This document shows positions 16,444 through 25,422 of a stretch of DNA of 64,000 bases, one piece after another. A model generated the notes under the pieces. That model was not told the DNA's origin, ran no database searches, and saw only the letters and a program-made list of their open reading frames with translations. Source of the stretch: Carnimonas bestiolae (GTDB taxonomy: Bacteria > Pseudomonadota > Gammaproteobacteria > Pseudomonadales > Halomonadaceae); NCBI RefSeq assembly GCF_051251125.1, contig NZ_JBPCZL010000006.1; one strand, given 5' to 3'. The position numbers and the translations under genes are program-made. How positions within the stretch are numbered: position 1 is the stretch's first letter; each line of letters begins with the position of its first letter.

Positions 16444-17538
16444 TTACACATTAAAGCGGAAGTGCACGACATCGCCGTCCTGAACGATGTAGCTTTTACC
16501 TTCGAGGCGCCACTTGCCAGCATCCTTGGCGCCTTGCTCACCGTTATGAGCAATGAAGTCGTCATAGCCGATCACTTCGGCGCGAATGAAGCCTTTTTCG
16601 AAATCGGTGTGGATAACACCAGCGGCCTGCGGAGCGGTAGAGCCGACGCGCACGGTCCAGGCGCGTACTTCCTGAACGCCAGCGGTAAAGTAGGTTTCCA
16701 GCCCTAGTAGCTGGTAACCGGCGCGAATCACGCGATCAAGGCCGGGTTCGCTCATGCCCATCTCTTCGAGGAACATGTCCTTCTCTTCGCCGTCGTCGAG
16801 CTCAGCGATTTCGGCTTCGAGCTTATTGCACACCGCTACCACGCCTGCACCTTCTTCGGCGGCAATCTCATTGACGATATCGAGATAAGGGTTGTTCTCG
16901 AAGCCGGTTTCATCGACGTTGGCGATGTACATGGTCGGCTTCAGGGTCAGGAAGTTGTAGCCCTTGAGCAGTGCGCGATCGTCGTCGCTGAGCGGGAATG
17001 AGCGCAGCGGCTGACCTTCAGCGAGGTGCGGCTGAATCTTCTCAAGAATGGCCTTGATCGCAATCGCTTCCTTGTCGCCGCTTTTGACGACACGTGCCAA
17101 GCGCTGGATACCGCGCTCGACGCTGTCGAGATCGGCCAGCGCCAGCTCGATATTAATGGTCTCGATATCGCCGCGCGGATCGACCTTGTTTGCCACGTGA
17201 ATCACATTGTCGTCGTCGAAGCAGCGCACCACGTGGGCAATCGCGTCGGTTTCGCGAATATTGGCGAGAAACTGGTTGCCGAGGCCTTCGCCTTTCGACG
17301 CGCCCGCGACTAGCCCGGCAATATCGACAAACTCCATGGTGGTCGGCACGGTACGCTGCGGTGACACGATTTTCGCCAGCGCATCGAGACGCGGGTCGGG
17401 CATCGGCACAACGCCGGTGTTCGGCTCAATGGTGCAAAACGGGAAGTTTTCAGCATCAATGCCGGATTTGGTCAGCGCGTTGAAAAGCGTGGACTTGCCG
17501 ACGTTGGGCAGTCCGACAATGCCGCAGTTAAAGCCCAT
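16444..17538 (-). CDS. ychF: Redox-regulated ATPase YchF
   Basis: 364 aa OBG-family P-loop protein (YchF/OLA1) that binds ATP in preference to GTP and associates with the ribosome. G1 is GLPNVGKST (about residues 8-16), G3 DIAGLVAGASKGEGLGNQF (about 71-89) is the OBG switch region, and the G4 position reads NKLE instead of NKxD, which is the known basis of ATP specificity. The C-terminal TGS-like domain ends in YIVQDGDVVHFRFNV. Length is typical. It follows pth on the same strand with a 100-base gap, the usual order in gammaproteobacteria. Confidence 0.97.
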   Translation of the reverse strand: MGFNCGIVGLPNVGKSTLFNALTKSGIDAENFPFCTIEPNTGVVPMPDPRLDALAKIVSPQRTVPTTMEFVDIAGLVAGASKGEGLGNQFLANIRETDAIAHVVRCFDDDNVIHVANKVDPRGDIETINIELALADLDSVERGIQRLARVVKSGDKEAIAIKAILEKIQPHLAEGQPLRSFPLSDDDRALLKGYNFLTLKPTMYIANVDETGFENNPYLDIVNEIAAEEGAGVVAVCNKLEAEIAELDDGEEKDMFLEEMGMSEPGLDRVIRAGYQLLGLETYFTAGVQEVRAWTVRVGSTAPQAAGVIHTDFEKGFIRAEVIGYDDFIAHNGEQGAKDAGKWRLEGKSYIVQDGDVVHFRFNV

Positions 17539-17638
17539 GGATCATCCTGGAATATAAGGGTTAGCAAAAAGGTCACGAGTATATCGCGTGCATTCTACAC
17601 GAGGTTGGGGGAGGGGAGGAAACGCGCACCCCCATTGG

Positions 17639-18229
17639 CTAGAACGTTTGCGAATGAAGGCGCTGCATGGCGCGTTCCCAGTCGCCCTCAAGGGTGAGCG
17701 GGAGTTCATCAGCGGCCGCATCGATGGCGTGATCGATGGCGGTGCGCTCACCTTTGCCGGGACGCCCCAATACGTAGTTCACCACTTTCGACGCTTCACC
17801 GGGGTGCCCGATGCCAACGCGCAGGCGGTGAAAGTCGCGGCTGTTGCCTAGCGCCGCGATGATATCGCGCAAGCCATTGTGTCCGCCGTGACCGCCGCTG
17901 AATTTGAAGCGAGCGGTGCCGGGCGCGATATCCAGCTCATCGTGAGCGACCAGCAGCGCCTCAGGCGGCAGTTTGAAAAACTGCGCCAGCGGTGCCACCG
18001 CCTTGCCGCTGTGGTTCATGTAAGTGGCAGGAATCAGCAGATGGACATCGTGCCCGCCTACATTGATTTTGGCGTAATCGCCATTGAATTTCCGTTCCGG
18101 GCGTAGGGTAGTGCCCGCACGCCGTGCCAGCAGCTCGACGAACCAGGCGCCGGCATTATGACGGGTCTCGGCATATTCGTTACCAGGATTAGCGAGACCG
18201 ATCACGGCCTTGGCGGAAGTTAAGGGCAT
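17639..18229 (-). CDS. pth: Peptidyl-tRNA hydrolase
   Basis: 196 aa cytosolic enzyme that cleaves peptidyl-tRNAs dropped from ribosomes. All hallmark residues are visible: GLANPGNEYAETRHNAG (catalytic His near residue 23), YMNHSGKAV (Asn-binding motif near 70), HDELD (near 95-99) and GHGGHNGLRDI (near 112-122). Length matches bacterial Pth. It lies between rplY and ychF, as in many gammaproteobacteria, where L25, Pth and YchF share a translation theme. Confidence 0.97.
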   Translation of the reverse strand: MPLTSAKAVIGLANPGNEYAETRHNAGAWFVELLARRAGTTLRPERKFNGDYAKINVGGHDVHLLIPATYMNHSGKAVAPLAQFFKLPPEALLVAHDELDIAPGTARFKFSGGHGGHNGLRDIIAALGNSRDFHRLRVGIGHPGEASKVVNYVLGRPGKGERTAIDHAIDAAADELPLTLEGDWERAMQRLHSQTF

Positions 18230-18448
18230 GGCGATTACCTGTTGGCGGATTGAGCGTGCGCGCGGAAAAAAGCGGCGCTACCGGTAGAGAAACCTGACGG
18301 TGGTTGCCGACCGTGTTCAATGGCAGTGCGCAGTTTACAGTGAGTAGCCGACTATTTTAAGGCGATTCTCGCCACTCGGGATGGGCAGGTGGCTGCTCGT
18401 TGCGCGGCGGTGGGCTGTATAGCGGCGGGCAGCGCATATCCTTGCGCC

Positions 18449-18489
18449 AAAAAACAACACCCCCAAGCGCCAGAGGCACTTGGGGGTGT
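18449..18489 (-). terminator. Rho-independent terminator of rplY
   Basis: ACACCCCCAAG (18457-18467) pairs with CTTGGGGGTGT (18479-18489) over an 11-base loop. On the minus strand it is followed by TGTTTTTTGG. About 20 bases past the L25 stop. Confidence 0.85.
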
Positions 18490-18509
18490 CGATGCAAGAA
18501 AGCGCCGAA

Positions 18510-19187
18510 TTATTCTTCGGGTTTTTCTTCGCCTTCAGAAGGAGCTTCGTCGCCGCCTTCTTCAGCTTCGTCTTCTTCCGGCTCTTCAGCGGCCGGCTGA
18601 GAAACGGTCACCACTGCCAGATCAGCGTCTTCGTCGCCTTCTTCGGCATTGGCCAGCGCGGTAAGGGTAACGCCTTCAGGTGTCGCGATGTTGGACAGGT
18701 GAAGTGTTTCGCCCAGACCCAGCTCAGCTACGTCGAGTTCGAGATACTCAGGCAGGTTTTTCGGCAGCGCGCTGATTTCAACTTCGTTGTACAGCACGTT
18801 GAGAATACCGCCGTCTTCTTTAACGCCCTTAGCTTCTTCAGCGTTGTTGAAGTGCAGCTGGACGTTCAGCGTGATCTCTTCATTAGCGTTGATGCGCTGG
18901 AAGTCAGCGTGGTTAACCAACGGCTTGTAGGGGTGACGCTGCAGATCGCGAACGATAACCTGCTCGGTTTTGCCACCTTCTACCTTGATGTTGATAACCG
19001 AAGAGTAAAAGCCATCTTCTTCGATAGCCTTGTACAGCGCTGTCTTGTCGATAGCGATCGGCAGCGGCTCAGCGGTACCGCCATAAACGATGGCAGCAAC
19101 ACGCTCGTTCGCACGGCGCAGGCGGCGGCTCGCACCTTTCCCCAGGTCCGTGCGCACAACAGCAGTAAGAGTATAGTCGTGCTTCAT
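18510..19187 (-). CDS. rplY: 50S ribosomal protein L25/general stress protein Ctc
   Basis: 225 aa long form (TL5/Ctc type) of L25, which binds 5S rRNA. Residues 1-95 are the L25 domain (LGKGASRRLRRANERVAAIVYGG), followed by the C-terminal Ctc beta domain and a very acidic Glu-rich tail (about 195-225). The open frame extends 27 codons further upstream, but the ATG at 19187 has AAAGGA eight bases before it and gives the normal N-terminus MKHDYTL. It is downstream of prs on the same strand, with a hairpin between them that may attenuate read-through. Confidence 0.95.
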   Translation of the reverse strand: MKHDYTLTAVVRTDLGKGASRRLRRANERVAAIVYGGTAEPLPIAIDKTALYKAIEEDGFYSSVINIKVEGGKTEQVIVRDLQRHPYKPLVNHADFQRINANEEITLNVQLHFNNAEEAKGVKEDGGILNVLYNEVEISALPKNLPEYLELDVAELGLGETLHLSNIATPEGVTLTALANAEEGDEDADLAVVTVSQPAAEEPEEDEAEEGGDEAPSEGEEKPEE

Positions 19188-19276
19188 GATGTATCCTTTA
19201 TGCGCATCTTCACGATGCTCAAGTAAGTAATGCGAAGTAGTTCGGGGCAATCCGCGACCAGAACGCACCCGTTTCG

Positions 19277-19316
19277 CAGAAAACGGTAAGCGCTCGCCCG
19301 AAGGCAGCGCTTACCG
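19277..19316 (-). terminator. Hairpin between prs and rplY
   Basis: CGGTAAGCGCT (19284-19294) pairs perfectly with AGCGCTTACCG (19306-19316). On the minus strand it is followed by TTTTCTG. It follows prs by about 45 bases. The short T run suggests partial termination or a transcript-processing hairpin. Confidence 0.65.
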
Positions 19317-19360
19317 TGCTAGCCGCAGCACAATGGCCAAAGCGAGGCGCGAAGGCCCGC

Positions 19361-20302
19361 TTAGTGGAACATGGCGCTGACGGATTCCTCGTTGCTGACG
19401 CGGCGAATAGCCTCCGCAATCAGCCCTGCAACGGTCAACTGGCGAATCTTGCCAGAGCGTTGCGCGTGTTCGGCGAGCGGTATGGTATCAGTTATTACCA
19501 ATTCGTCGAGCACTGATTCGTTAATATTGTCGACTGCCGGGCCTGACAGGATCGGGTGAGTGGCGTAGGCCAGTACCCGTCGCGCGCCCTGCTTCTTGAG
19601 TGCTTCCGCGGCCTTGCACAGCGTGCCGGCGGTATCGACCATGTCGTCGACCAAGATACAGGTGCGATCTTTTACTTCACCGATAATGTGCATTACCTGT
19701 GCGAAGTTGGCGCGCGGGCGACGTTTATCGATGATGGCCAGCTCGACATCAAGCTGCTTGGCTACCGCGCGAGCGCGCACCACACCACCGATATCGGGAG
19801 AGACGACAATCACGTCGTCGTAGTTTTGACGCTCGATATCGTCGAGCAGAATCGGCGAGCCGTAAACGTTATCGACCGGCACGTCGAAGAAGCCTTGAAT
19901 CTGATCAGCGTGCAGGTCCATGGTCATTACGCGGTCAACGCCGGTCTTGACCATCATGTCGGCTACTACCTTGGCCGAAATGGGTACGCGCGCCGAGCGC
20001 ACTCGACGATCCTGACGAGCGTAGCCGAAGTAGGGAACCACGGCGGTAATACGAGTTGCCGATGCGCGACGCAGGGCGTCGACCATCAGGATCAGCTCCA
20101 TCAGGTTATCGTTGGTCGGCTCACAGGTGGATTGCAGGATGAAAACGTCCTTGCCTCGCACGTTCTCATTGATCTCGACATTAATTTCGCCATCGCTGAA
20201 TTGGCCGACAGTAGCGTGACCGAGGCGATTATCGAGCGCCTCAGCGACTTTATGGGCCAGTTCGGGATGAGCGTTCCCGGCGAAGACCATCAATTTGGAC
20301 AC
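19361..20302 (-). CDS. prs: Ribose-phosphate pyrophosphokinase (PRPP synthetase)
   Basis: 313 aa cytosolic enzyme making PRPP from ribose 5-phosphate and ATP for nucleotide, His, Trp and NAD synthesis. Motifs in order: FAGNAHPELA at the N-terminus, RQDRRVRSARVPISAK (about 97-112, ATP loop), MDLHADQIQGFFD (about 128-140), and the PRPP loop VDDMVDTAGTL (about 219-229). Class I length. tRNA-Gln lies upstream on the same strand. In most gammaproteobacteria ispE would sit between lolB and prs, but here it does not. Confidence 0.97.
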   Translation of the reverse strand: MSKLMVFAGNAHPELAHKVAEALDNRLGHATVGQFSDGEINVEINENVRGKDVFILQSTCEPTNDNLMELILMVDALRRASATRITAVVPYFGYARQDRRVRSARVPISAKVVADMMVKTGVDRVMTMDLHADQIQGFFDVPVDNVYGSPILLDDIERQNYDDVIVVSPDIGGVVRARAVAKQLDVELAIIDKRRPRANFAQVMHIIGEVKDRTCILVDDMVDTAGTLCKAAEALKKQGARRVLAYATHPILSGPAVDNINESVLDELVITDTIPLAEHAQRSGKIRQLTVAGLIAEAIRRVSNEESVSAMFH

Positions 20303-20446
20303 GGCGCAGCCACCTTTGGATGCTGGGTATAATGGGTAAATGTAGCGATGCCACAGTTACGTAGACTAACGGGCATTCGATGGCCGAGGGAATCAGCGTA
20401 AAGCCGTACATGCGATACTGATCAGGCTTTGAACACTATAAGGAAA

Positions 20447-20521
20447 TGGCTGGGGTAACAGGATTCGAACCTGTGAATGCCGGTACCAGAAACCGGTGCC
20501 TTACCACTTGGCGATACCCCA
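20447..20521 (-). tRNA. tRNA-Gln (CUG)
   Basis: 75 bases with encoded CCA. The acceptor stem TGGGGTA pairs with TACCCCA. The anticodon arm CCGGT-TTCTGGT-ACCGG has CTG at positions 34-36. D arm TCGCCAAGTGGTAAGGC and T arm with GGTTCGAATCC are canonical for tRNA-Gln. It lies about 145 bases upstream of prs in the same direction. Confidence 0.96.
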
Positions 20522-20724
20522 GCAACACTGTCTCACTTTGTTTCAGCTCGACCGAAACGAGCAGCAGCGAGAGCGGCGGGTGTGTCAGACGACTGCCTGA
20601 GCACGGCGCGCATCTTACGGATTGGAGGTCGGCAGGTCAAGCAATCAATTCATTGCCGTTAGTGCCTGCTACCCGAAAACCCCGACTGCAGCGCGCGCCA
20701 TGGTAGTCAACGCGGGCCTCTCTG

Positions 20725-21375
20725 TCAATTTGCGGCAGCGGGCTGAGCGCCCTCGTTGTCGCCGTTTTGCTGCTGTAGCTGCGGCTGCCAGCGGGTAATC
20801 ACGAAGGTGACCTGAATGTCGCCATAGGCAAGACGCAAGCGCCCAGGGAGCCAATAACCGTCGGCGTAGCTCCACTGCAGATAGTTGATGGTCCAGCCGT
20901 CCTGCTTAAGCGTAGCGGGGAAGCCTTCGTCGTCATGGCTGAAGGTGCCTTCCGAGCCGTTAGCGGCCAGACCGCGTACCCAACGATCCAGCGACGATAC
21001 CGGCAGCGACCAGCCCAACTGCTGCTCCATCAACTGTTCAGGCGTTGCTGCACTAAAGGTACCATCGCCATTTTTAAGCGTGACGTCGCCCGGATGGCCC
21101 TGCAGGGTGTTTCGCCCTACGCCGAATGGGCCAGACACCATAATGGTGTAGTCGGCATCGTGCTGGGTCCAATCGAGGTTGGCGCTGCGATTCTGCTGGG
21201 GCGAGCGCAGCCCAATCTTGCCGCTCAACTGCCAATCGTTGAGCGCTTCCAGGCGCTGCTGCTGATGTTCCCAATCGCCTTTTTCCCTGTCTACCGAGGG
21301 CGAAGGCGGTGATACCGCACATCCCGAAATAACGAGTGCCGCTATAAAAGCGATCACGACACGCAGATGATTCAT
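20725..21375 (-). CDS. lolB: Outer-membrane lipoprotein LolB
   Basis: 216 aa lipoprotein that accepts lipoproteins from LolA and inserts them into the outer membrane. The signal peptide ends in the lipobox VISGC, with lipidated Cys near residue 19. Conserved body features include WQLSGKIGLRSPQQNRSANLDW and the YLQWSYADGYWLPGRLRL segment near the C-terminus. The frame opens at a GTG seven codons earlier (21396), but that codon overlaps the AGGAG site, so the ATG at 21375 is preferred. It is divergent from hemA, the usual arrangement. The next gene downstream is not ispE. Confidence 0.93.
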   Translation of the reverse strand: MNHLRVVIAFIAALVISGCAVSPPSPSVDREKGDWEHQQQRLEALNDWQLSGKIGLRSPQQNRSANLDWTQHDADYTIMVSGPFGVGRNTLQGHPGDVTLKNGDGTFSAATPEQLMEQQLGWSLPVSSLDRWVRGLAANGSEGTFSHDDEGFPATLKQDGWTINYLQWSYADGYWLPGRLRLAYGDIQVTFVITRWQPQLQQQNGDNEGAQPAAAN

Positions 21376-22069
21376 TGCAACGCAGCTCCTGTGCACAGCG
21401 TAGGGATAGTCATCGGGCCATTATCAAGACCAAGGGTAATAAAGGCCGATGTAGTAAAGGCTAAGTGTAACAGCGCCCCAATGGGGGAGCGCGATGATTG
21501 TCGGGAAGGTTAACCTCTGTCGGCCCTCCGCCAGTAGTAGAGAAGGCTCTGCTTTTATTGGAAGCAGGTATTGCCGACGTTTTTAAGCGGCTCAATCAGC
21601 GCCTTAGCGCGCTAGCAGCATGCCAAAGCCTAGCTTGCCCGACGCCAGTGTGCCGAGTCGCCGCTGGTTTGGCAAAGCCGAAAAGACCGCTGCCGGCTGT
21701 CGCAGAGGAGGCTGCCTGGCAGTTCCCCAGCGTTTTAAGCTGCAGCTGAACTCCCAAGTCAGGGAGTAGGCTATCATCGCTATAAATAACCCTCATTGTT
21801 GTGCGTATTCACGCTGCAAGGCGCATGGTTAGTGAGATGTTCCATTAGCAGGCAGGCATTGCCTTAGGGCTTTTGGCTTCCAGTGGGCAGTGGCGATGGG
21901 AGCCTTGGCGTTAAATGTGTTATTCTTTGGTTCATCTGCCGGTAGCGCTATTCTTGGCGCTTTAGCCCATGTTGCTATCCCCTTTACCATTCATCGTCTT
22001 CAATACTCCCTCGCGGGTAGGCGTTGTGTCATATAAAGGCTGGCAACCGGATGTATGAAAAGATGGCTT
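21376..22069. other. Long lolB-hemA intergenic region
   Basis: 694 bases between divergent genes, longer than usual for this pair. Two small opposed open frames (21498-21749 plus, 21596-21796 minus) lack ribosome sites and family resemblance. I see no strong promoter, hairpin or repeat. Confidence 0.5.
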
Positions 22070-23419
22070 ATGACGCTTCTTACGCTAGGCATTAATCACC
22101 GTACCGCTTCGCTCGATATGCGCGAAGCCGTGTCGTTTTCCCCTGAGCAGCTCGAGCAGGCTTACGCCGATCTCATCACCTTGGCGGGTGTTGATGAAGC
22201 GGTCATCGTCTCGACCTGCAATCGTACCGAGCTCTATCTTGGTGCTGAATCGGTCAGTGAAGCAGCAGTGGCGCAGGTAATCGAGTGGTGGGCTAGCTAC
22301 CACAACATTGCCGTGCAATCCCTGGCTGACTGCATTTACCAATTCAGCGCCGAGCAGGCTGCTCGCCACCTGATGCGCGTCTCTTGCGGACTCGACTCCA
22401 TGGTATTGGGCGAGCCGCAAATTCTGGGGCAGGTCAAAAGCGGCTATCAGTCGGCTCAGCGCTACGCCGCACTGGGCAGTACGCTAGACGCACTGTTCCA
22501 GTTCGCGTTCGCCACCGCCAAACAAGTGCGCACCGATACCGGTATCGGCGAAAACCCCGTTTCCGTGGCCTATGCGGCGGTTAGTCTGGCGGGGCGCATT
22601 TTCGATAATCTGGCGCGTTCGCGTGCGCTGCTGATTGGCGCGGGCGAAACCATTGAATTAGTGGCGCGCCATCTGAAGGAAGCCGGCATTCAAGGCATCA
22701 TTATTGCCAACCGCACCCAGTCGCGCGCCGAAACGCTGGCCGCTGAAGTTGGCGGTGTGGCAATTGGGCTTGAAGAGGTGCCGCAGGCGCTAAGCTGTGC
22801 CGACGTCGTTATCAGTTCGACGGCCAGCCCACTGCCGGTACTGGGCAAAGGTGCTGTCGAAAGCGCACTGCGCGTGCGTCGCCACCGCCCCATCTTCATG
22901 GTGGATATTGCGGTACCGCGCGATATCGAGCCGGAAGTGGGCGATCTCGACGATATCTTCCTCTATAGCGTCGATGACCTGAACGACATTATCGAAGAAA
23001 GCCTGCGCGGCCGTGAAGCCGCTGCTGCCGAGGCAGACACCATCATTCAGGCGCGGGTCGATGAATGGCGTCGCAAACGCCGTGAACGCGGTGCTGGTGA
23101 GCTGATTCGCCGCCATCGTCGGCAGGCCGAAGGGTTGCGTCAGGCCGCCGAAGCCCACGCCATTGCCCAGCTCGAGCGCGGTGAAGACCCGCACGAAGTG
23201 GTACGGCGTTTATCCAATCAGTTGACCAACAAACTGCTGCACGGCACCACCGCCCGATTGCGCAAGGCGTCGGGCGAAAATCGTCAGGATATTGTCGATG
23301 CGGCAGCCGCACTTCTGCTTGATGGCGAGAGCGAGACTCAGCACAATAGTTGCCCCCATCAGCCAGAGACACCCGCCAGCGATAGTGTCTCGGCGTCTGA
23401 GTCCCGACAGGTGCACTAA
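22070..23419 (+). CDS. hemA: Glutamyl-tRNA reductase
   Basis: 449 aa enzyme that reduces glutamyl-tRNA to glutamate-1-semialdehyde, the first committed step of C5 tetrapyrrole synthesis. The catalytic Cys is residue 50 in VSTCNRTELY. GENPVSVAYAAVSLA and the NADPH fold LLIGAGETIELVARHL follow, then a long C-terminal dimerisation helix. The tail after about residue 415 is Gln/Ser/His-rich. The open frame extends to an ATG at 22055, but the start at 22070 gives the conserved N-terminus MTLLTLGINHRTA and puts Cys at 50 as in E. coli. prfA follows after 10 bases. Confidence 0.96.
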   Translation: MTLLTLGINHRTASLDMREAVSFSPEQLEQAYADLITLAGVDEAVIVSTCNRTELYLGAESVSEAAVAQVIEWWASYHNIAVQSLADCIYQFSAEQAARHLMRVSCGLDSMVLGEPQILGQVKSGYQSAQRYAALGSTLDALFQFAFATAKQVRTDTGIGENPVSVAYAAVSLAGRIFDNLARSRALLIGAGETIELVARHLKEAGIQGIIIANRTQSRAETLAAEVGGVAIGLEEVPQALSCADVVISSTASPLPVLGKGAVESALRVRRHRPIFMVDIAVPRDIEPEVGDLDDIFLYSVDDLNDIIEESLRGREAAAAEADTIIQARVDEWRRKRRERGAGELIRRHRRQAEGLRQAAEAHAIAQLERGEDPHEVVRRLSNQLTNKLLHGTTARLRKASGENRQDIVDAAAALLLDGESETQHNSCPHQPETPASDSVSASESRQVH

Positions 23420-23429
23420 AGGCCCTTAT

Positions 23430-24515
23430 ATGAAGTCATCCATACGCGAGCGTCTCGACGGCGCCGCGGATCGATTTGAAGAACTCGCAGCGCTGCTTTC
23501 CGATCCTGACACTATCAGCGATCAATCCAAATTCCGCGACTACTCCCGTGAATACTCTGATCTCGAACCGCTGGTAGCGGCCTGGCAGCGCTATCGCGGT
23601 CTCGAAGAAGAGCGCGACGCTGCGCAGTCGATGGCCAGCGATAGCGATCCCGACATGCGTGCGATGGCTAGTGAAGAGCTCGAGTCGCTCGATCCACGCA
23701 TTGAAACGCTTGAAGGCGAAATCAAGAAGCTGCTGATTCCCAAGGACCCTGATGATGAGCGCGGGGTGTTCCTTGAGGTGCGCGCCGGTACCGGTGGCGA
23801 TGAAGCCGCACTGTTTGCTGGCGATCTGTTCCGCATGTATTCGCGCTACGCCGAGCAGCGCCATTGGCGGGTCGAACTGCTAAGCGCCAGCCACGGTGAG
23901 CAGGGCGGTTTCAAGGAAGTGATCGCGCGGCTTGAAGGCAACGGCGTGTACGGTCAGCTCAAGTTTGAGTCCGGCGCTCATCGCGTGCAGCGCGTGCCGG
24001 CCACCGAGTCACAGGGGCGCGTTCACACCTCTGCCTGTACCGTGGCAGTGATGCCGGAAGTCGATGCGGTCACCGACGTTGAGATCAACGCTAACGATTT
24101 GCGTATCGACACGTTCCGCTCCAGCGGCGCGGGCGGTCAGCACGTCAACACCACTGACTCGGCGATTCGCATCACCCACCTGCCCACCGGCACCGTGGTG
24201 GAGTGTCAGGACGAGCGCTCGCAGCACAAGAACAAGGCCAAGGCGATGTCGCTGCTGGCGTCGCGCTTGAAGCAGGAGGCCGTCGCGGCGCACAACCAGC
24301 AGCAGTCCGAAACGCGGCGCTCGCTGGTGGGGTCGGGCGATCGTTCCGAGCGTATTCGTACCTATAACTTCCCACAGGGAAGGTTGACCGATCACCGCAT
24401 CAATCTCACGCTCTATAAGCTTAGCGATATTCTCGAAGGCGATCTTGGCAGCGTAATCGAGCCGCTGATCCAGGAGCATCAGGCCGACCAGTTGGCGGCG
24501 CTGCAAAGCGATTGA
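23430..24515 (+). CDS. prfA: Peptide chain release factor 1
   Basis: 361 aa RF1, which reads UAA and UAG. The GGQ peptidyl-hydrolysis motif is in SSGAGGQHVNTTDSA near residue 232. The N-terminal coiled coil (IRERLDGAADRFEELAALL), the EVRAGTGGDEAALFAGDLFRMY segment near 113-134, and the C-terminal YNFPQGRLTDHRINLTLY are all present. The frame opens well upstream inside hemA, but ATG 23430 gives the family N-terminus. Its stop is 4 bases before prmC, so the methyltransferase that modifies its GGQ Gln is cotranscribed. Confidence 0.96.
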   Translation: MKSSIRERLDGAADRFEELAALLSDPDTISDQSKFRDYSREYSDLEPLVAAWQRYRGLEEERDAAQSMASDSDPDMRAMASEELESLDPRIETLEGEIKKLLIPKDPDDERGVFLEVRAGTGGDEAALFAGDLFRMYSRYAEQRHWRVELLSASHGEQGGFKEVIARLEGNGVYGQLKFESGAHRVQRVPATESQGRVHTSACTVAVMPEVDAVTDVEINANDLRIDTFRSSGAGGQHVNTTDSAIRITHLPTGTVVECQDERSQHKNKAKAMSLLASRLKQEAVAAHNQQQSETRRSLVGSGDRSERIRTYNFPQGRLTDHRINLTLYKLSDILEGDLGSVIEPLIQEHQADQLAALQSD

Positions 24516-24519
24516 TGCA

Positions 24520-25377
24520 ATGACGTTCGATCAAGCGCTTCAGGCGGCGCGTCAGCGTCTGGCGGCGACCTCGGCAACCGCGGCGATAGACGCAGAAGTG
24601 CTGCTGTTGGCGCTTAGCGGTAAGTCGCGTGCCTGGCTTTACGGCTTCGGCGATACCGAGCTGGACAGCACGTTAGCCGCACGTTTTGATGAATGGATCG
24701 AACGACGCGCCGCAGGTGAGCCGGTGGCTTATCTGCTGGGCATGCGCGAATTTTTCGGGCTGCCCCTCGAAGTGAGCCCTGTCACTCTAATTCCGCGCCC
24801 GGATACCGAACTATTGGTCGAGCAAGCGCTGGCATTAGCGAGTGCTGAGCCTGCCAAAGCGCTCGATCTAGGCACCGGCAGCGGCGCCATTGCGTTGGCA
24901 TTTGCTAGTCAGCGTCCCGATTGGCAGGTAATCGGCAGCGACAGAGTTGCGGAAGCCGTTGCGCTGGCGCAGCGCAACGCCGAGCGGCTAGGGCTTGGCA
25001 ACACGCGCTGGCTGCACAGTCGCTGGTTCGATCACCGCGAATTAGCGCCGCATTCGTTTGCGCTCATCCTGTCGAATCCGCCCTATATTGCCGAACATGA
25101 TCGCCACCTTGAGCAAGGCGACGTGCGCTTTGAGCCGCGCTCGGCGCTGGTGGCCGGCAGTGATGGTTTGGATGATATCCGCGAAATCATCGCTGCCAGC
25201 CCCGATTATCTGATGCCGGGCGGCTGGCTGCTGCTGGAGCACGGTTACGACCAAGCCAGCGCCGTGCGGCAGTTAATGGAACGCCAGGGGTTTGCGCGAG
25301 TTGCCAGCGCTCGCGACCTTGGCGGCCATGAGCGCGTGACCTTCGGTCAGCAAGCAACTGCGCCTGGTACCCACTGA
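24520..25377 (+). CDS. prmC: Release factor glutamine methyltransferase
   Basis: 285 aa SAM-dependent enzyme that N5-methylates the Gln of the GGQ motif in RF1 and RF2. The N-terminal helical domain carries RRAAGEPVAYLLGMREFFGL (about residues 66-85). The SAM motif is LDLGTGSGAIALAFA (about 115-129), and NPPYIAEHD (about 186-194) is the catalytic NPPY loop that binds the Gln side chain. It is translationally close to prfA. Confidence 0.96.
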   Translation: MTFDQALQAARQRLAATSATAAIDAEVLLLALSGKSRAWLYGFGDTELDSTLAARFDEWIERRAAGEPVAYLLGMREFFGLPLEVSPVTLIPRPDTELLVEQALALASAEPAKALDLGTGSGAIALAFASQRPDWQVIGSDRVAEAVALAQRNAERLGLGNTRWLHSRWFDHRELAPHSFALILSNPPYIAEHDRHLEQGDVRFEPRSALVAGSDGLDDIREIIAASPDYLMPGGWLLLEHGYDQASAVRQLMERQGFARVASARDLGGHERVTFGQQATAPGTH

Positions 25378-25422
25378 GCGACGCCGAAGGGCGTTCTTCC
25401 TCCCCAATCGCTGAGAGCTGCC

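Noticed and set aside
19556..20332. 258-codon plus-strand frame opposite prs
   Set aside because: Shadow of prs, which has all PRPP synthetase motifs.
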